A stretch of 64,000 bases of DNA from Aureibacillus halotolerans (GCF_004363045.1 NZ_SNYJ01000021.1:1-64000), one strand, 5' to 3'. Counted from the stretch's first letter, positions 26,879-37,343 are shown. The notes: a model not told the origin generated them from the letters alone. Numbers and translations are program-made.

Positions 26879-27727
26879 ATGTACGGAATGAAGGCAAACT
26901 CGCTGTCCGTTGGTTATCAGGAACAACTGATTTTAAAGGATCTTAATGTAACGCTTCCTAAAGGAAAGATCACGGTTTTTCTTGGCAGCAATGGGTGCGG
27001 TAAATCGACTCTCCTTCGCACGCTAGCTCGTCTGCTTAAGCCTCAAGGTGGTAATGTTGTTTTAGATGGACAGGACATTTCGAAACAAAAAACAAAGGAT
27101 ATTGCCAAACAACTTGCTATTCTCCCTCAGGGTCCCGTCACTCCTGAAGGATTAACCGTTTTACAGCTAGTAAAGCAAGGTCGTTATCCTTATCAAAACT
27201 GGTTTAAGCAATGGTCTGAGGAAGATGAAAAGGCAGTGCAAAAAGCACTGGAATCTACACGAATGACTGAGCTTCAGGATCGTGCCGTCGATTCTCTCTC
27301 CGGTGGGCAGCGTCAGCGTGCTTGGATTGCAATGACTCTTGCTCAGGATACGGATATTATTTTACTTGATGAGCCAACAACCTATTTAGATATGACGCAT
27401 CAAATTGAAATTCTTGATCTCCTGTTTGAGCTTAATGAAACAGAAGGCCGAACGATTATTATGGTGCTTCATGACCTAAACCTTGCTTGTCGATACGCAC
27501 ATCACATCGTCGCTATCCGTGATGGATGTGTATACGCTGAAGGTGAGCCTGAAGAAGTCATTTCTCCAGCAATGGTTCACGAAGTTTTTAATATGACTTG
27601 TCAGGTTGCCTGTGATCCCCTTTTTGGAACGCCAATGTGTATTCCTCACGGCAAAGGGCGATGTTTGCAACGTATACAGCAACAGGAAGGTGCTCAAAAT
27701 GAACGCGAAATGTCTTACTCAAGCTGA
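26879..27727 (+). CDS. Ferric-siderophore ABC transporter ATPase (FecE/FhuC type)
   Basis: 282 residues with Walker [11 protein letters not shown], signature LSGGQRQR and Walker [13 protein letters not shown]. No permease or binding protein genes adjoin, so it may be a shared ATPase like B. subtilis YusV serving several uptake systems. Start at 26879 follows GAGGGGTG by nine bases. Two Fur-type sites predict iron-repressed expression. Its end overlaps the FhuF-like gene by 29 bp. Confidence 0.9.
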   Translation: MYGMKANSLSVGYQEQLILKDLNVTLPKGKITVFLGSNGCGKSTLLRTLARLLKPQGGNVVLDGQDISKQKTKDIAKQLAILPQGPVTPEGLTVLQLVKQGRYPYQNWFKQWSEEDEKAVQKALESTRMTELQDRAVDSLSGGQRQRAWIAMTLAQDTDIILLDEPTTYLDMTHQIEILDLLFELNETEGRTIIMVLHDLNLACRYAHHIVAIRDGCVYAEGEPEEVISPAMVHEVFNMTCQVACDPLFGTPMCIPHGKGRCLQRIQQQEGAQNEREMSYSS

Positions 27728-28391
27728 GCTAGAATTTCTTGAAACAAATTTTAGCTACTTGCCTACTATAGACGAGCATAATTACACTATTAAGGCCCTG
27801 TCGAATGATTCCATTCAACAGGGCTTACCTGCATTACAAGCTGCTTATGGCGCTTCTCATCCATATGTAACGGCGTCACTTTTATCTAGGAGCTTATCTT
27901 ACATGCTTGTGCTTCCCAGCTTTGCGATGTACATTTGGTATGGAAAACAATGGCTTCCTAACCTGAAAGACATTACCTTAGCCTATGAACCGGCATCTTT
28001 TGCAATGAAATGGTCCGCTCCGGTATCGACACTTTCGGCAGCTGTCCCTTCTTCAACAGCTCTTTTTATGGACGATGCGATTGCACATATTGACCTGCTA
28101 TGGGACATTTTTAAAACGACCTGTAAAATGCCAGATCGCCTACTTTGGGAAAATGCCGCAGCGTATTTGTCCTGGTATCTCAACACTGCCATCCCTCAGT
28201 CGGAGGGCGCATCAGAAGATGTACGGCAACGGGCAAACGCTGTGAAAGATTGGTTGCTCACTAATCCATCAAGCCCTTATGCGCAAATGGAGAATCGGAT
28301 CACTGATGGGTATCGAAAATCATGCTGTCTCTACACAAAAGTAGATCTAGATAAACGTTCCTGTGGGAATTGTCCTATCCTTGCCTCTTGA
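27699..28391 (+). CDS. FhuF-like siderophore-iron reductase
   Basis: 230 residues ending in the FhuF signature CC ... CGNC ([20 protein letters not shown]), four cysteines that hold an unusual [2Fe-2S] cluster used to reduce iron from hydroxamate siderophores in the cytoplasm. The long N-terminal part is only loosely conserved in this family. ATG at 27699 has GGAAGGTG upstream and lies within the end of the ATPase gene, so the two form one iron-regulated operon. Confidence 0.85.
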   Translation: MNAKCLTQAELEFLETNFSYLPTIDEHNYTIKALSNDSIQQGLPALQAAYGASHPYVTASLLSRSLSYMLVLPSFAMYIWYGKQWLPNLKDITLAYEPASFAMKWSAPVSTLSAAVPSSTALFMDDAIAHIDLLWDIFKTTCKMPDRLLWENAAAYLSWYLNTAIPQSEGASEDVRQRANAVKDWLLTNPSSPYAQMENRITDGYRKSCCLYTKVDLDKRSCGNCPILAS

Positions 28392-28404
28392 ATTTAATCA
28401 CACA

Positions 28405-28452
28405 TTGACTTAGAAAAACATCACGCCGTCAATGAGCGTGATGTTTTTTAAT
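28405..28452. terminator. Terminator of the iron operon
   Basis: AACATCACGC and GCGTGATGTT arms with a T-run; usable from both strands. Confidence 0.85.
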
Positions 28453-28457
28453 AGCTA

Positions 28458-28586
28458 TTATGATTGGGGTTCAGTTTTAGGTCCTTGATTGTTAATGTGC
28501 AGGTGCGAACGGGGGATACAAAGCTCTGCTTTAATCCCTTGTTCCTTCAATTTCAAGACAAGTTTTTTTGCTTTTGAGAGGCCCAT
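28458..28586 (-). CDS. Small basic protein, unknown
   Basis: 42 residues (MGLSKAKKLVLKLKEQGIKA ... HINNQGPKTEPQS), basic N-terminal helix, one Cys. TAGGAG sits seven bases before the ATG, and the frame ends just before a terminator shared with the FhuF operon. I do not recognise a family. Short length keeps confidence modest. Confidence 0.45.
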   Translation of the reverse strand: MGLSKAKKLVLKLKEQGIKAELCIPRSHLHINNQGPKTEPQS

Positions 28587-29154
28587 AAGAATGCTCCTAT
28601 CTCTAAAAGATTAGCTTTTATAAGTTTTCCCCAAAACCTGCCGCGTAAAACAGGTTCATCCTTCCAAGATTGCTCTTCTAAAATATACGATTCACCTTTA
28701 AAAAGGTTTCATTAGAACTAACTTATTCTTCAATTTTTATTTTCGACATAAGGCAGTTACTTCCTTTATTTTTGTGGTCATTATTAACAATTAATCCTTT
28801 TGACCTATGCGAAATTAGTTATTATACGTTTCGCCACGGCTTAAGGATTAACGTCGATCATCGTATATATAATAGTAATGACGCTTTATCCCGATAACCG
28901 TCATACGCTTTACTCGATCAGATTGACGATTTTCACTTCCTTGCAGCGTCTTCTCGATGTATGAGCAAACTCTATTTCGTGACTTTTTGATTTAATGTGT
29001 AATTAAGGGGTTCCATTCTGATATTTTGGGGTATAAACACTATGGTAAAAGCATTTTGCTCCTTTTTAGTGGTACTGTATGGGAATGTCATCGATTGAGA
29101 GATAATCTTACGACAAGCGGAAATTTGCTTGCTTATACGCTTAAACGTAAAAAT

Positions 29155-29190
29155 AAGCGTTTTGACGCTTTTCGTTTTCCCCTATATGGT
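29155..29190 (+). promoter_or_regulatory. Candidate ectABC promoter with inverted repeat over the -35
   Basis: TTGACG (29162-29167), 17 bp, TATGGT (29185-29190). AAGCGT-TTTG-ACGCTT (29155-29170) is an inverted repeat covering the -35, a possible operator. The stretch 28587-29154 holds no other feature I can name. Confidence 0.4.
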
Positions 29191-29228
29191 TAAAGAGGAG
29201 CTAAAAGAAAAACGGAGGTGAACTGTCC

Positions 29229-29759
29229 ATCACAACATCTACAGATGCAACGTTACTTTTTCGAGCACCTACAAAAGAAGATGGTAAACATGTATGGAAT
29301 CTCATCAAAAACACCGGTGTTCTTGATGTGAATTCTTCTTATAGCTATCTGCTTTGGTGTCATCACTACCAGGATACTTCTGCTGTTGCTTACGAGGGAG
29401 ATCAATTGGTTGGATTTGTATCAGCATTCCTATTGCCTAAAAAGCCTGAAACTCTTTTTGTATGGCAAATTGCTACCCATCCTTCTCAGCAAGGGAAAGG
29501 CATAGCGACGTCATTGATCCAGCATCTGCTTACCAGGCCCTTTTGTCAGCCTATTGTCCACGTTGAAGCGACGATATCCCCTGACAATAAAGCATCTTTC
29601 CGCTTGTTCGAGAAGCTAGCGGAGACATTGCACACCTCCATTCACCATGAGCCTTTGTTTGGAAAAGAGCTGTTTCCAGATAGCCACGAGGATGAAGACC
29701 TATACAGAGTTGGACCTATTTCACAAAAAGAATTGAAGAATCAGGAGGAAACACGATAA
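29229..29759 (+). CDS. ectA: Diaminobutyrate acetyltransferase (ectoine synthesis), non-canonical start
   Basis: GNAT enzyme that acetylates L-2,4-diaminobutyrate, step two of ectoine synthesis. The reading frame contains the full EctA N-terminus ([28 protein letters not shown]) and acetyl-CoA loop ([13 protein letters not shown]). Between the in-frame stop at 29202 and GTG 29328, which lies inside the conserved domain, there is no ATG, GTG or TTG. GGAGGTGA (29214-29221) is placed seven bases before ATC at 29229, my chosen start; CTG at 29223 is too close. The stop overlaps the ectB ATG by one base. About 176 residues, normal for EctA. Confidence 0.85.
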   Translation: MTTSTDATLLFRAPTKEDGKHVWNLIKNTGVLDVNSSYSYLLWCHHYQDTSAVAYEGDQLVGFVSAFLLPKKPETLFVWQIATHPSQQGKGIATSLIQHLLTRPFCQPIVHVEATISPDNKASFRLFEKLAETLHTSIHHEPLFGKELFPDSHEDEDLYRVGPISQKELKNQEETR

Positions 29760-31045
29760 TGAAAACTGAATCAACAAATCCAATGGGTATTCTTGAAGAA
29801 AATGAATCACAAGTAAGAAGCTACTCAAGAAGTTTTCCGACCATCTTCAAAAAAGCCAAAGGTCATACCATTTGGGATGCCGATGGCAATGCGTATATTG
29901 ACTTTTTTGCAGGGGCCGGGGCACTGAACTATGGGCATAACCATGATGAAATGAAAAAGGTCCTCATCGACTATCTTCAAAATGATTATATTAGCCATAG
30001 TCTTGATATGGGAACTGAAGCAAGAGTTGACTTCTTACAGACTTTTAAGAAAGTCGTTCTTGAGCCACGCAACTTGGACTATAAGGTAATGTTTCCTGGG
30101 CCAACTGGTGCAAACACAGTTGAATCTGCTCTGAAAATTGCCCGTAAAGTGACAGGGCGAGAACTGGTCATCAGCTTTACAAATGCGTTCCACGGCATGA
30201 CGATTGGGGCTTTATCTGTGACTGCGAACTCCTTTAAGCGTCATGGTGCTGGAATGCCGCTATCAAATACTGTCTCAATGCCATTTGACGATTATATTGA
30301 AGATAGCTGCAGTCTGGCGTATTTGGAAAAGTATCTTGAAGACAAAGGCAGTGGCGTAGCGTTACCGGCAGCCATTATTCTAGAAACTGTTCAAGGCGAA
30401 GGTGGCATTAATGCTGCCAGCAAGGAATGGCTTCAAGGCGTAGAAAAACTATGCCGTCAATATGACATTCTTCTCATCGTAGACGATGTACAGGCCGGCT
30501 GTGGACGTACAGGAACGTTCTTTAGCTTTGAGCCATCAGGCATCAAACCTGATGTAGTTTGTCTTTCAAAATCCATCGGCGGTTATGGTCTCCCTCTCGC
30601 CCTTACGTTGATTAAACCTGAGTACGATCAATGGGGACCTGGCGAGCATAATGGAACGTTCCGCGGGAACAATTTGGCCATCGTTGCGGCTTCAAAAGCG
30701 CTTAAAACGTTTTGGTCAAATGATACATTCCAAAAAAATGTGCAAGGCAAATCAGTCGTAATTTCAGAAACGCTACAAAGCTTCGCAGAAAATTATCCAG
30801 AATTAAAAGCGGAAGCTAGAGGCCGTGGCTTTATGCAAGGGATTGCTTGTGGTGTCGAAGGCATTGCTGAAAAAATTTGTGAGGAAGCCTTTTCTCGCGG
30901 GGTCATCATGGAAACCTCTGGACCACAAAGCGAAGTTGCCAAGCTTCTTCCTCCATTGACAATTACAGAAGAAGCACTTGTTCAAGGCCTCAATATTATG
31001 GAAGAAAGTATTAAGGCTGCTATTGAAAAGCATGTAGCCTCCTAA
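29759..31045 (+). CDS. ectB: Diaminobutyrate--2-oxoglutarate aminotransferase
   Basis: PLP enzyme making L-2,4-diaminobutyrate from aspartate semialdehyde, the first step of ectoine synthesis. 428 residues, class III aminotransferase, with the PLP lysine in LSKSIGG (Lys271) and [12 protein letters not shown] ahead of it. Starts within the ectA stop codon and is preceded by AGGAGG, so the pair is translationally coupled. Confidence 0.96.
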   Translation: MKTESTNPMGILEENESQVRSYSRSFPTIFKKAKGHTIWDADGNAYIDFFAGAGALNYGHNHDEMKKVLIDYLQNDYISHSLDMGTEARVDFLQTFKKVVLEPRNLDYKVMFPGPTGANTVESALKIARKVTGRELVISFTNAFHGMTIGALSVTANSFKRHGAGMPLSNTVSMPFDDYIEDSCSLAYLEKYLEDKGSGVALPAAIILETVQGEGGINAASKEWLQGVEKLCRQYDILLIVDDVQAGCGRTGTFFSFEPSGIKPDVVCLSKSIGGYGLPLALTLIKPEYDQWGPGEHNGTFRGNNLAIVAASKALKTFWSNDTFQKNVQGKSVVISETLQSFAENYPELKAEARGRGFMQGIACGVEGIAEKICEEAFSRGVIMETSGPQSEVAKLLPPLTITEEALVQGLNIMEESIKAAIEKHVAS

Positions 31046-31164
31046 ACAGCAAGATGACCGGATTGATTGGGTACGTTGGCCTTCGAAATGGGTACAATCC
31101 TCTGTAGCCCTATGAAAAAGGGATATGGCGGCATGACGAGAACGCGAGCGGCTTATCAATCATC

Positions 31165-31196
31165 TGGAAACCAGGCGTTTTTAGCCTGGTTTTACA
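31165..31196 (+). terminator. Hairpin between ectB and ectC
   Basis: ACCAGGC and GCCTGGT arms followed by only TTTTAC, within the 175-bp ectB-ectC gap. It could act as partial terminator or RNA stabiliser. Confidence 0.5.
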
Positions 31197-31220
31197 TTAC
31201 ATCAAAAGGAGAATGAACTT

Positions 31221-31610
31221 ATGATTGTTCGTCATCTAAACGATATTATTGGTACTGAAAATGAAACAAAAGCAGATACGTGGGCGAGTCGTCGTATGCT
31301 CTTGAAAAAAGACAAGATGGGTTTTTCTTTCCACGATACCGTGATTTACGCTGGCACAGAAACACATATTTGGTATCAGAATCATCTTGAAGCCGTTTAT
31401 TGTGTGGCAGGAGAAGGCGAAATTGAAACTGTATCAGACGGCAAGGTGTACCCGATTACAGATGGAACGATGTACGCGTTGAATGAGAACGATGAGCATT
31501 ATTTGCGCGCAACGAAAGACATGCGCATGGTATGTGTATTTAATCCACCACTCACCGGGAAAGAAACGCATGATGAAAATGGCGTGTATCCATTAATTGA
31601 GGATGAATAA
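31221..31610 (+). CDS. ectC: L-ectoine synthase
   Basis: Cupin enzyme that cyclises N-gamma-acetyl-diaminobutyrate to ectoine. 129 residues starting [13 protein letters not shown], with the family segments [20 protein letters not shown] and [22 protein letters not shown] precedes the ATG. No ectoine hydroxylase gene follows, so this locus makes ectoine, not 5-hydroxyectoine. Confidence 0.96.
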   Translation: MIVRHLNDIIGTENETKADTWASRRMLLKKDKMGFSFHDTVIYAGTETHIWYQNHLEAVYCVAGEGEIETVSDGKVYPITDGTMYALNENDEHYLRATKDMRMVCVFNPPLTGKETHDENGVYPLIEDE

Positions 31611-31703
31611 CATTTTATCTTAAAGTACAATTCGGTTCTCCATTATGGACGGAGAACCAAGACTAGAATAGCTGCACGATAAGCAATTTACACATCGAAG
31701 GAA

Positions 31704-31747
31704 GAAAAAATGCTGTCCGGGCAATACGTTGCTGGACAGCATTTTTG
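31704..31747 (+). terminator. Terminator of ectABC
   Basis: ATGCTGTCC and GGACAGCAT arms with extra pairing in the loop, then TTTTTG. A weaker hairpin (GGTTCTCC/GGAGAACC) lies at 31632-31656. Confidence 0.85.
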
Positions 31748-31759
31748 CAGTATAAATGA

Positions 31760-31870
31760 AAAACGCTTAGGTGCAAAGCGCGAAGACTTTTGATGCCCGG
31801 AGTTGCCACAAAGGCAAAAAGCACCGGACAAGGCGATGCAACAAAGAAAGCGAGCGTTTGTCATCAGCCT
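31760..31870 (-). repeat. Interspersed repeat family C, copy 4 (inverted)
   Basis: Reverse complement of family C (AAAGCGAGCGTTTGTCATCAG at its right end), somewhat shortened at the left end. Abuts the spoVR stop. Confidence 0.75.
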
Positions 31871-31873
31871 GAG

Positions 31874-33277
31874 TTAGATGTGCTTGCGATGCACTTGACT
31901 ACCATCAGAAGTAAAAATACAGGCCTTCCCCTCAATAATCGTCTGCAAATGGACTTTTCGCCCCCAAAGCTGATAAATATAAGGCAAAACCTTTTCTAGG
32001 TATTTGAGGTCGAGTTCGATGTCCTCAAAATGATGCACGAGGAAAAGCTCGCCATTTTTTTCGTAATCGCCATCTGTGACAGTAAGGTAAGGGAATCCCC
32101 CGTTGACACGCATGCTAATCAGTTGATCTCGGACTTGCTTCCAATCCTTTTCAACGATTTTGTAATCCTTTCCTTTCTTTTGAAACAAGTATAAGTCCTC
32201 TCGAAAAGCCAGTTCTTTCGTTAAATAATTGCGAATAAACGATGTATCGGATTCGATTTCACGAACCTCAAACATCTTTTCTCTTCCACTTCCAGGCTTA
32301 ACGCCATGACGAATCATTTCTTCCGTCGGCTTATCGTATCGCTCCTCAATGTCCTCAAACATTTTCAAACCAAGATAATACGGATTGATTTGCGTTCGTG
32401 AAGGCTGAACGACTCCGGCATTAAGTTTGGCAAACTCGATCACTTCATCTGTCGTCAGGTCCATTTCACGAAGAATGCGCGCATGCCAATAGGAGGCCCA
32501 GCCTTCATTCATAATTTTAGTTTCGAGCTGTGGCCAAAAATACAGCATTTCTTCACGCATCATCGTTAAAATATCGCGCTGCCATTCTTCTAATTCTTTG
32601 CTAAACTCTTCAATGAACGATAGTAAGTCTTTTTCGGGTTCTGGAGGAAATTTCTTGTTTTTCTTCTCTGTTTCTTGCTCTTGTTTACGGTCAAGATGCC
32701 ATAAATCATCATAAGGACCGCGCTTACGTTCAGGTTTATGATCATTTTCATCTTCGTCTACCCACGATAGCTTTTGACGAATAATGGACGGGTCAATATG
32801 CTCCTGAATAGCAATGACTGCATCTAAAAATAGCTCTACTTCATTTCGTCCATATTTCAACTCATACGATTTTACTCGATCGGCCGTAGCTGCCATGCTT
32901 TCCACCATATCGCGCTTTGTGGCACTAAAACGTGAATTGTTTTTAAAAAAGTCACAATGCGCTAATACGTGAGCGACAATCAACTTATTCTGAATGAGTG
33001 TATTAGTATTGAGTAGGAAGGCATAGCATGGATTGGAATTTATAACAAGCTCGTATATTTTGCTTAGCCCAAGGTCGTATTGTAGCTTCATTTTATGAAA
33101 TTGCTTGCCAAAGCTCCAATGCGAAAATCGTGTCGGCATTCCATAAGCACCAAAGGTATAGATAATATCAGCAGGGCAAATTTCATAACGCATTGGGTAA
33201 AAATCCAAACCAAACCCTTCAGCAATTTCCGTGATCTCGGCAATGGCGCGTTCAAGTGCTTTGCTTTGTTCAGCCAA
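31874..33277 (-). CDS. spoVR: Stage V sporulation protein R family protein
   Basis: SpoVR is needed for proper spore cortex in B. subtilis; its biochemical role is unknown. 467 residues with highly conserved [20 protein letters not shown] and THW-type segments. TTG at 33277 is preferred: GGGGATGAG lies upstream, and the product then has the usual SpoVR length. The open frame extends to 33349 but without a ribosome binding site. Homologues often adjoin prkA and yhbH; here those are 10 kb away. Confidence 0.92.
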   Translation of the reverse strand: MAEQSKALERAIAEITEIAEGFGLDFYPMRYEICPADIIYTFGAYGMPTRFSHWSFGKQFHKMKLQYDLGLSKIYELVINSNPCYAFLLNTNTLIQNKLIVAHVLAHCDFFKNNSRFSATKRDMVESMAATADRVKSYELKYGRNEVELFLDAVIAIQEHIDPSIIRQKLSWVDEDENDHKPERKRGPYDDLWHLDRKQEQETEKKNKKFPPEPEKDLLSFIEEFSKELEEWQRDILTMMREEMLYFWPQLETKIMNEGWASYWHARILREMDLTTDEVIEFAKLNAGVVQPSRTQINPYYLGLKMFEDIEERYDKPTEEMIRHGVKPGSGREKMFEVREIESDTSFIRNYLTKELAFREDLYLFQKKGKDYKIVEKDWKQVRDQLISMRVNGGFPYLTVTDGDYEKNGELFLVHHFEDIELDLKYLEKVLPYIYQLWGRKVHLQTIIEGKACIFTSDGSQVHRKHI

Positions 33278-33390
33278 ACGTGTCTCATCCCCTTCTCCAC
33301 ACTTTAATTCAAGGTATGAAGCAAGACCAGAGAACATTCGTTTATTCAATAAAACAGCAACGTCGTTTCTAACCCAGTATTTAAAAAATC

Positions 33391-33512
33391 AGGCTGTATG
33401 ATAACGCTTGTCTGTTCTAACACGAAACCTTGAGAGGCGCAGAGTTGCCATTAAGGCAATGAGCACCAGACAAAGCCATGCAACGACGAAAGCGAGCGTT
33501 TGCCATCAGCCT
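33391..33512 (-). repeat. Interspersed repeat family C, copy 5 (inverted)
   Basis: 122 bp in reverse orientation, ends AGGCTG ... CAGCCT, more diverged in the left half. The remaining part of 33278-33743 shows no gene. Confidence 0.78.
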
Positions 33513-33743
33513 GATATATACTTTTTTGTCGGTAGGATATTTTTTATTCGTTTACCCTGAGAGAACGTCATTACTATCCTGTACGATTCAAGACACGAAT
33601 ATACAAATGTAGATTTCACCAAAAGAGCCCAAGATTACACGCAAAACAAGCCGATGTTTTTTACAATACTCCATACACTATAAGGACGCTGATTTCCCGA
33701 TCATTCGCAGGCACTATGGTTGGGAAGAAAGGAGCTAGAACGT

Positions 33744-33986
33744 ATGAGTACACTTGATTACGACAAAGCGTTGTATTACATGAATCGCCTGCAATTGGAT
33801 GATTTGCTTGTGTTAATGATCCGCACAAATGATGATTTTTTATCCAAAAAAATTGAACGTTATTTACACGCGTTGTATTATGAAACGGATTACCAGTTGG
33901 TGGAAAGACAACAAGATTCACTTTACCATTATCTTGACAATGCGTATCTTTCCTTCGGGTTTAAGGAAATCCCCGTTTATTCATAA
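33744..33986 (+). CDS. Hypothetical small helical protein
   Basis: 80 residues, mostly helical by appearance (LDYDKALYYMNRLQLDDLLV), no Cys, no membrane segment. AAAGGAG lies ten bases before the ATG at 33744. Convergent with pgcA across a terminator. No family recognised. Confidence 0.6.
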   Translation: MSTLDYDKALYYMNRLQLDDLLVLMIRTNDDFLSKKIERYLHALYYETDYQLVERQQDSLYHYLDNAYLSFGFKEIPVYS

Positions 33987-34030
33987 AAATAGGGCTGCCC
34001 CAAAAGTGCTATTCACCCTTTTGGGACAGA
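33985..34030 (-). terminator. Terminator of pgcA (possibly bidirectional)
   Basis: CCCAAAAG and CTTTTGGG arms; on the minus strand it runs on to TATTTTT. Confidence 0.7.
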
Positions 34031-34038
34031 CCTATCAT

Positions 34039-35766
34039 TTACATACGTGTTTTGACAAGCGCCATTACATCCTCTTCAATGGCTTGTAGCTTCGACACTG
34101 CTTTGTCTTCACTTATTTCTTTTACACCAAAATAAAATTTAACTTTTGGCTCTGTTCCTGATGGACGCAAACAAAACCAGGCCTCATCAGCCAAACGGTA
34201 TTTCAATACATTGGATGCGGGCAATTGAATCGGCTCGGTCGTATCGGTCATTAGATTCCGCACTTCTTTTTGTGCATAATCTTCAATGGCTTCTACGCGC
34301 ATTCCTGCGATGGTTTCAGGTGGTTGCTCACGAAACAGATGCATAAGCTGCTCAATGTCCTCTGCACCTCTTTTGCCTTTTCTAGTAACAGAGGTAAGAC
34401 CTTCTTTATACCAGCCGTATCGTTGAAAGAGCTCCTGTAAGGCATCATACAACGTTTTTCCTTGCTGTTTATAATGCAAGGCCATCTCTACTGCCATCAC
34501 GCTCGCTTGAATGGCATCCTTATCCCTAGCCAAATCATCAATTAAATATCCGTAGCTTTCTTCATATCCAAATTGGAACTGAAATTCTTTCGATGCGTTA
34601 TATTGATTTATTTTTTCCCCGATAAATTTGAATCCTGTCAGCGTGTCTTCCGTCGTCAATCCGTAAGAATCAGCAATGGCCCGGCCAAGCTCTGACGTTA
34701 CGATCGTTTTCATGACGATGCCATTGGCTGGAAGCACTCCTTGGGTTTTGCGTTGTTGGAGCACATACTCTAATAGAAGAGCTCCTGTTTGATTCCCCGT
34801 CAGCACTTGAAATTCTCCAGTGTCGTTTTTCACTGCCAGTCCAACGCGGTCGGCATCCGGATCCGTAGCAATGAGCAAATCTGCGTCGACACGATCGCCA
34901 ACAGATATGGCCATCTCAAAGGCGGCGTGCTCTTCAGGATTTGGACTAGATACAGTTGGAAAATCACCATCTGCTATCGCCTGCTCCTCAACAATGTGAA
35001 GGGCCTCAAAACCTAACGTCTTCATACTTTGTGTAAAAGGTAGTAATCCTGTGCCATGTAGCGGTGTGTAAACGACGGACAGTGGAATTCCCGCCGTGTA
35101 CAAGGACGGCTGCAGTGCGATTTGTGAAAGGGCCTTCGTGTACGCCTCATCAATGTCGGTTCCAATGAAATTCAAAAGCCCTTGCTGACGTAAATAGTCT
35201 TCACTCTTAACCTCGATCTGCAACTCGTCCTCCACCGAATTTACCTCTTTGACAAGGGCCTCTGCAGGATGAGGGGGAAGCTGTCCTCCATCATTCCCAT
35301 AGACTTTAAAGCCGTTGTATTCTGGTGGGTTATGACTCGCCGTCATGACGATGCCTGCATCCGCATTCAAATGACGAACAGCAAAGGATAGCATTGGGGT
35401 TGGACGTAAGGCTTCGAATAAAAACACTTGAACGCCTTCAGTCCCGAGTACTTTTGCAGCTTCAAGCGAAAACTCTGGCGAGAAATGCCTTGAATCATAG
35501 GCAATGACGACTTTTGGCTCTGTGGCATTCTTTTTCACAAATTGCGCTAAGCCATACGAAGCCTTTCGGACTGTATACACATTCATGCGATTTGTTCCTG
35601 GACCAATCTCGCCTCTCATACCGCCAGTGCCAAAGGCTAAATTCGTGTAGAATCCATCAATAAGCCATTGCTCATCATCCGCTTTTTCCTGCAGTTCTGC
35701 TTTAATTTGATCATCTAATCGTGGATGTGAGGTCCACCGACTTAAATTTTGCTGCCAACTCTCCAT
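34039..35766 (-). CDS. pgcA: Alpha-phosphoglucomutase
   Basis: Interconverts glucose-1-phosphate and glucose-6-phosphate, feeding UDP-glucose for wall teichoic acid and glycolipids. 575 residues; phosphoserine loop TASHNPPEYNG (Ser144), metal loop DPDADRVG, sugar loop GYEESYGY and phosphate-binding loop RPSGTEPK. All four motifs are intact. Starts 26 bp downstream of the GNAT-nitrilase gene on the same strand. Confidence 0.94.
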   Translation of the reverse strand: MESWQQNLSRWTSHPRLDDQIKAELQEKADDEQWLIDGFYTNLAFGTGGMRGEIGPGTNRMNVYTVRKASYGLAQFVKKNATEPKVVIAYDSRHFSPEFSLEAAKVLGTEGVQVFLFEALRPTPMLSFAVRHLNADAGIVMTASHNPPEYNGFKVYGNDGGQLPPHPAEALVKEVNSVEDELQIEVKSEDYLRQQGLLNFIGTDIDEAYTKALSQIALQPSLYTAGIPLSVVYTPLHGTGLLPFTQSMKTLGFEALHIVEEQAIADGDFPTVSSPNPEEHAAFEMAISVGDRVDADLLIATDPDADRVGLAVKNDTGEFQVLTGNQTGALLLEYVLQQRKTQGVLPANGIVMKTIVTSELGRAIADSYGLTTEDTLTGFKFIGEKINQYNASKEFQFQFGYEESYGYLIDDLARDKDAIQASVMAVEMALHYKQQGKTLYDALQELFQRYGWYKEGLTSVTRKGKRGAEDIEQLMHLFREQPPETIAGMRVEAIEDYAQKEVRNLMTDTTEPIQLPASNVLKYRLADEAWFCLRPSGTEPKVKFYFGVKEISEDKAVSKLQAIEEDVMALVKTRM

Positions 35767-35792
35767 GTCTGTTCCTCTTCTCTATAAGGTCG

Positions 35793-37343
35793 TTAGTTTT
35801 TTGATGGTGGTGTATACGTCACTTTAAACAACTCATGGCGACGGTCTTGGATATTTCTCACCGTTCCTGATTTGCGCTGTCTACGTAGCACCTCAAGGTC
35901 GACATCACCAACAACGATGGTCTCAATATTTGGATTGCACTCTGCAACCACACCATCCCGCGCAAATTCAAAATCAGATGGGGAAAAAATGGCCGACTGT
36001 GCGTACTGAATGTCCATGTTTTCAACTTGAGAAAGGTTACCTACAGTCCCTGCGGTGACAACATACACTTGGTTTTCGACAGCGCGCGCCTGCGAACAAT
36101 ACCTGACGCGCAAATAGCCTTGTCGGTCGTCTGTACAAAAGGGCACGAAAATAATATTTGCTCCACGATCGGTGGCAATGCGGGCAAGCTCAGGAAATTG
36201 AATGTCATAGCAAATTTGAATGGCGACTTTTCCACAATCCGTATCAAACACACGAATTGCATCTCCAGGTGCAATGCCCCACCATTTTCGCTCATTCGGT
36301 GTCACATGAATTTTATATTGCTTTTCAATTGTCCCGTCCCTACGGAAGAGATAGGCAATGTTGTATATCTTGTCGCCTTCTTCCACAAAATGAGAACCAC
36401 CAACAATATTGACGTTGTACTTAACGGCAAGTGCTGTAAAGAGCTGAATGTAATCCTCTGTGTATTCCGTTAAACGACGAATCGCTTGGCTCGGATGTTT
36501 TTCATCCAAAAAGGACATAAGCTGCGTCGTGAAGATTTCTGGGAACACCGCAAAGTCGGACCCATAGTCAGCAGCGACGTCTGTATAATACTCCACTTGC
36601 TGCGCAAACTCTTCAAAGCTTGAAATTCGCTTCATCATATACTGAATGACACATATGCGCACAGGCAAAGACGTTTTAAAATGCCGTCTGCTTTTTTGTA
36701 CATATTCAATGTTGTTCCATTCCATTAAGGTCGCATAACGCATCGATGCCTTATCATCAGGCAAGTAGTGAGGGTTAATACGCATCACAGAAAATCCATT
36801 CATTAACTGGAAAGTCAGGACTGGGTCATGAATGTTATGTGACATCACTTCCTCCACATATTGCCGTGGGCTGTAGTGATTAGCAAACTCGTGGTATCGC
36901 GGTATGCGTCCACCAAGGATGATGCTTTTTAGATTTAGTTGTCGTGCCAGTTCTTTACGGGCTTCATAGAGGCGACGTCCTATTTTCATTCGTCGGTATT
37001 TTGGATGAACCATGACTTCAATACCATATAAGTTATAGCCATCTGGATTGTGGTTGGAGATATACCCTTCATCCGTAATTTCGTCCCACGTATGGCGGTC
37101 ATCGTATTCATCGAAGTTAATCACTAAGCTTGAAGTAGAGCCGATAATCTCCCCATCCATATCTACGCATAGCTGTCCGGCAGGAAAGGTTTCAATATGA
37201 CTTTCTAAATGAGCACGTGTCCACGGTTCCATGCCCGGAAAGCAAAGATTCTGAAGGGCAATAATCTGATCAATGTCATTCAACGTAATTTGGCGAACCT
37301 CGATATGTTTTTCATATTGGGATAAATCTATGCGGTCAGTCAT
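35793..37343 (-). CDS. GNAT acetyltransferase / carbon-nitrogen hydrolase fusion (YhcX-like)
   Basis: 516 residues. N-terminal GNAT domain (about 15-200; HPKYRRMKIGRRLYEARKEL acetyl-CoA loop) fused to a nitrilase-type amidohydrolase domain (about 220-500) with Glu-Lys-Cys triad in FPEIFTT, YKIHVTPNER and IQICYDIQFPE. The combination matches B. subtilis YhcX; substrate unknown. ATG at 37343 follows AAAGGAAGAG; the longer frame to 37373 is not needed. Confidence 0.9.
   Translation of the reverse strand: MTDRIDLSQYEKHIEVRQITLNDIDQIIALQNLCFPGMEPWTRAHLESHIETFPAGQLCVDMDGEIIGSTSSLVINFDEYDDRHTWDEITDEGYISNHNPDGYNLYGIEVMVHPKYRRMKIGRRLYEARKELARQLNLKSIILGGRIPRYHEFANHYSPRQYVEEVMSHNIHDPVLTFQLMNGFSVMRINPHYLPDDKASMRYATLMEWNNIEYVQKSRRHFKTSLPVRICVIQYMMKRISSFEEFAQQVEYYTDVAADYGSDFAVFPEIFTTQLMSFLDEKHPSQAIRRLTEYTEDYIQLFTALAVKYNVNIVGGSHFVEEGDKIYNIAYLFRRDGTIEKQYKIHVTPNERKWWGIAPGDAIRVFDTDCGKVAIQICYDIQFPELARIATDRGANIIFVPFCTDDRQGYLRVRYCSQARAVENQVYVVTAGTVGNLSQVENMDIQYAQSAIFSPSDFEFARDGVVAECNPNIETIVVGDVDLEVLRRQRKSGTVRNIQDRRHELFKVTYTPPSKN

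Noticed and set aside
33661-33921. 86-codon minus-strand ORF opposite the small hypothetical gene
   Set aside because: The plus-strand gene has a proper ribosome binding site; the antisense frame has none.
35793-37343. Assembly fusion of separate GNAT and nitrilase genes
   Set aside because: The same two-domain protein exists in B. subtilis (YhcX), and the frame is continuous.
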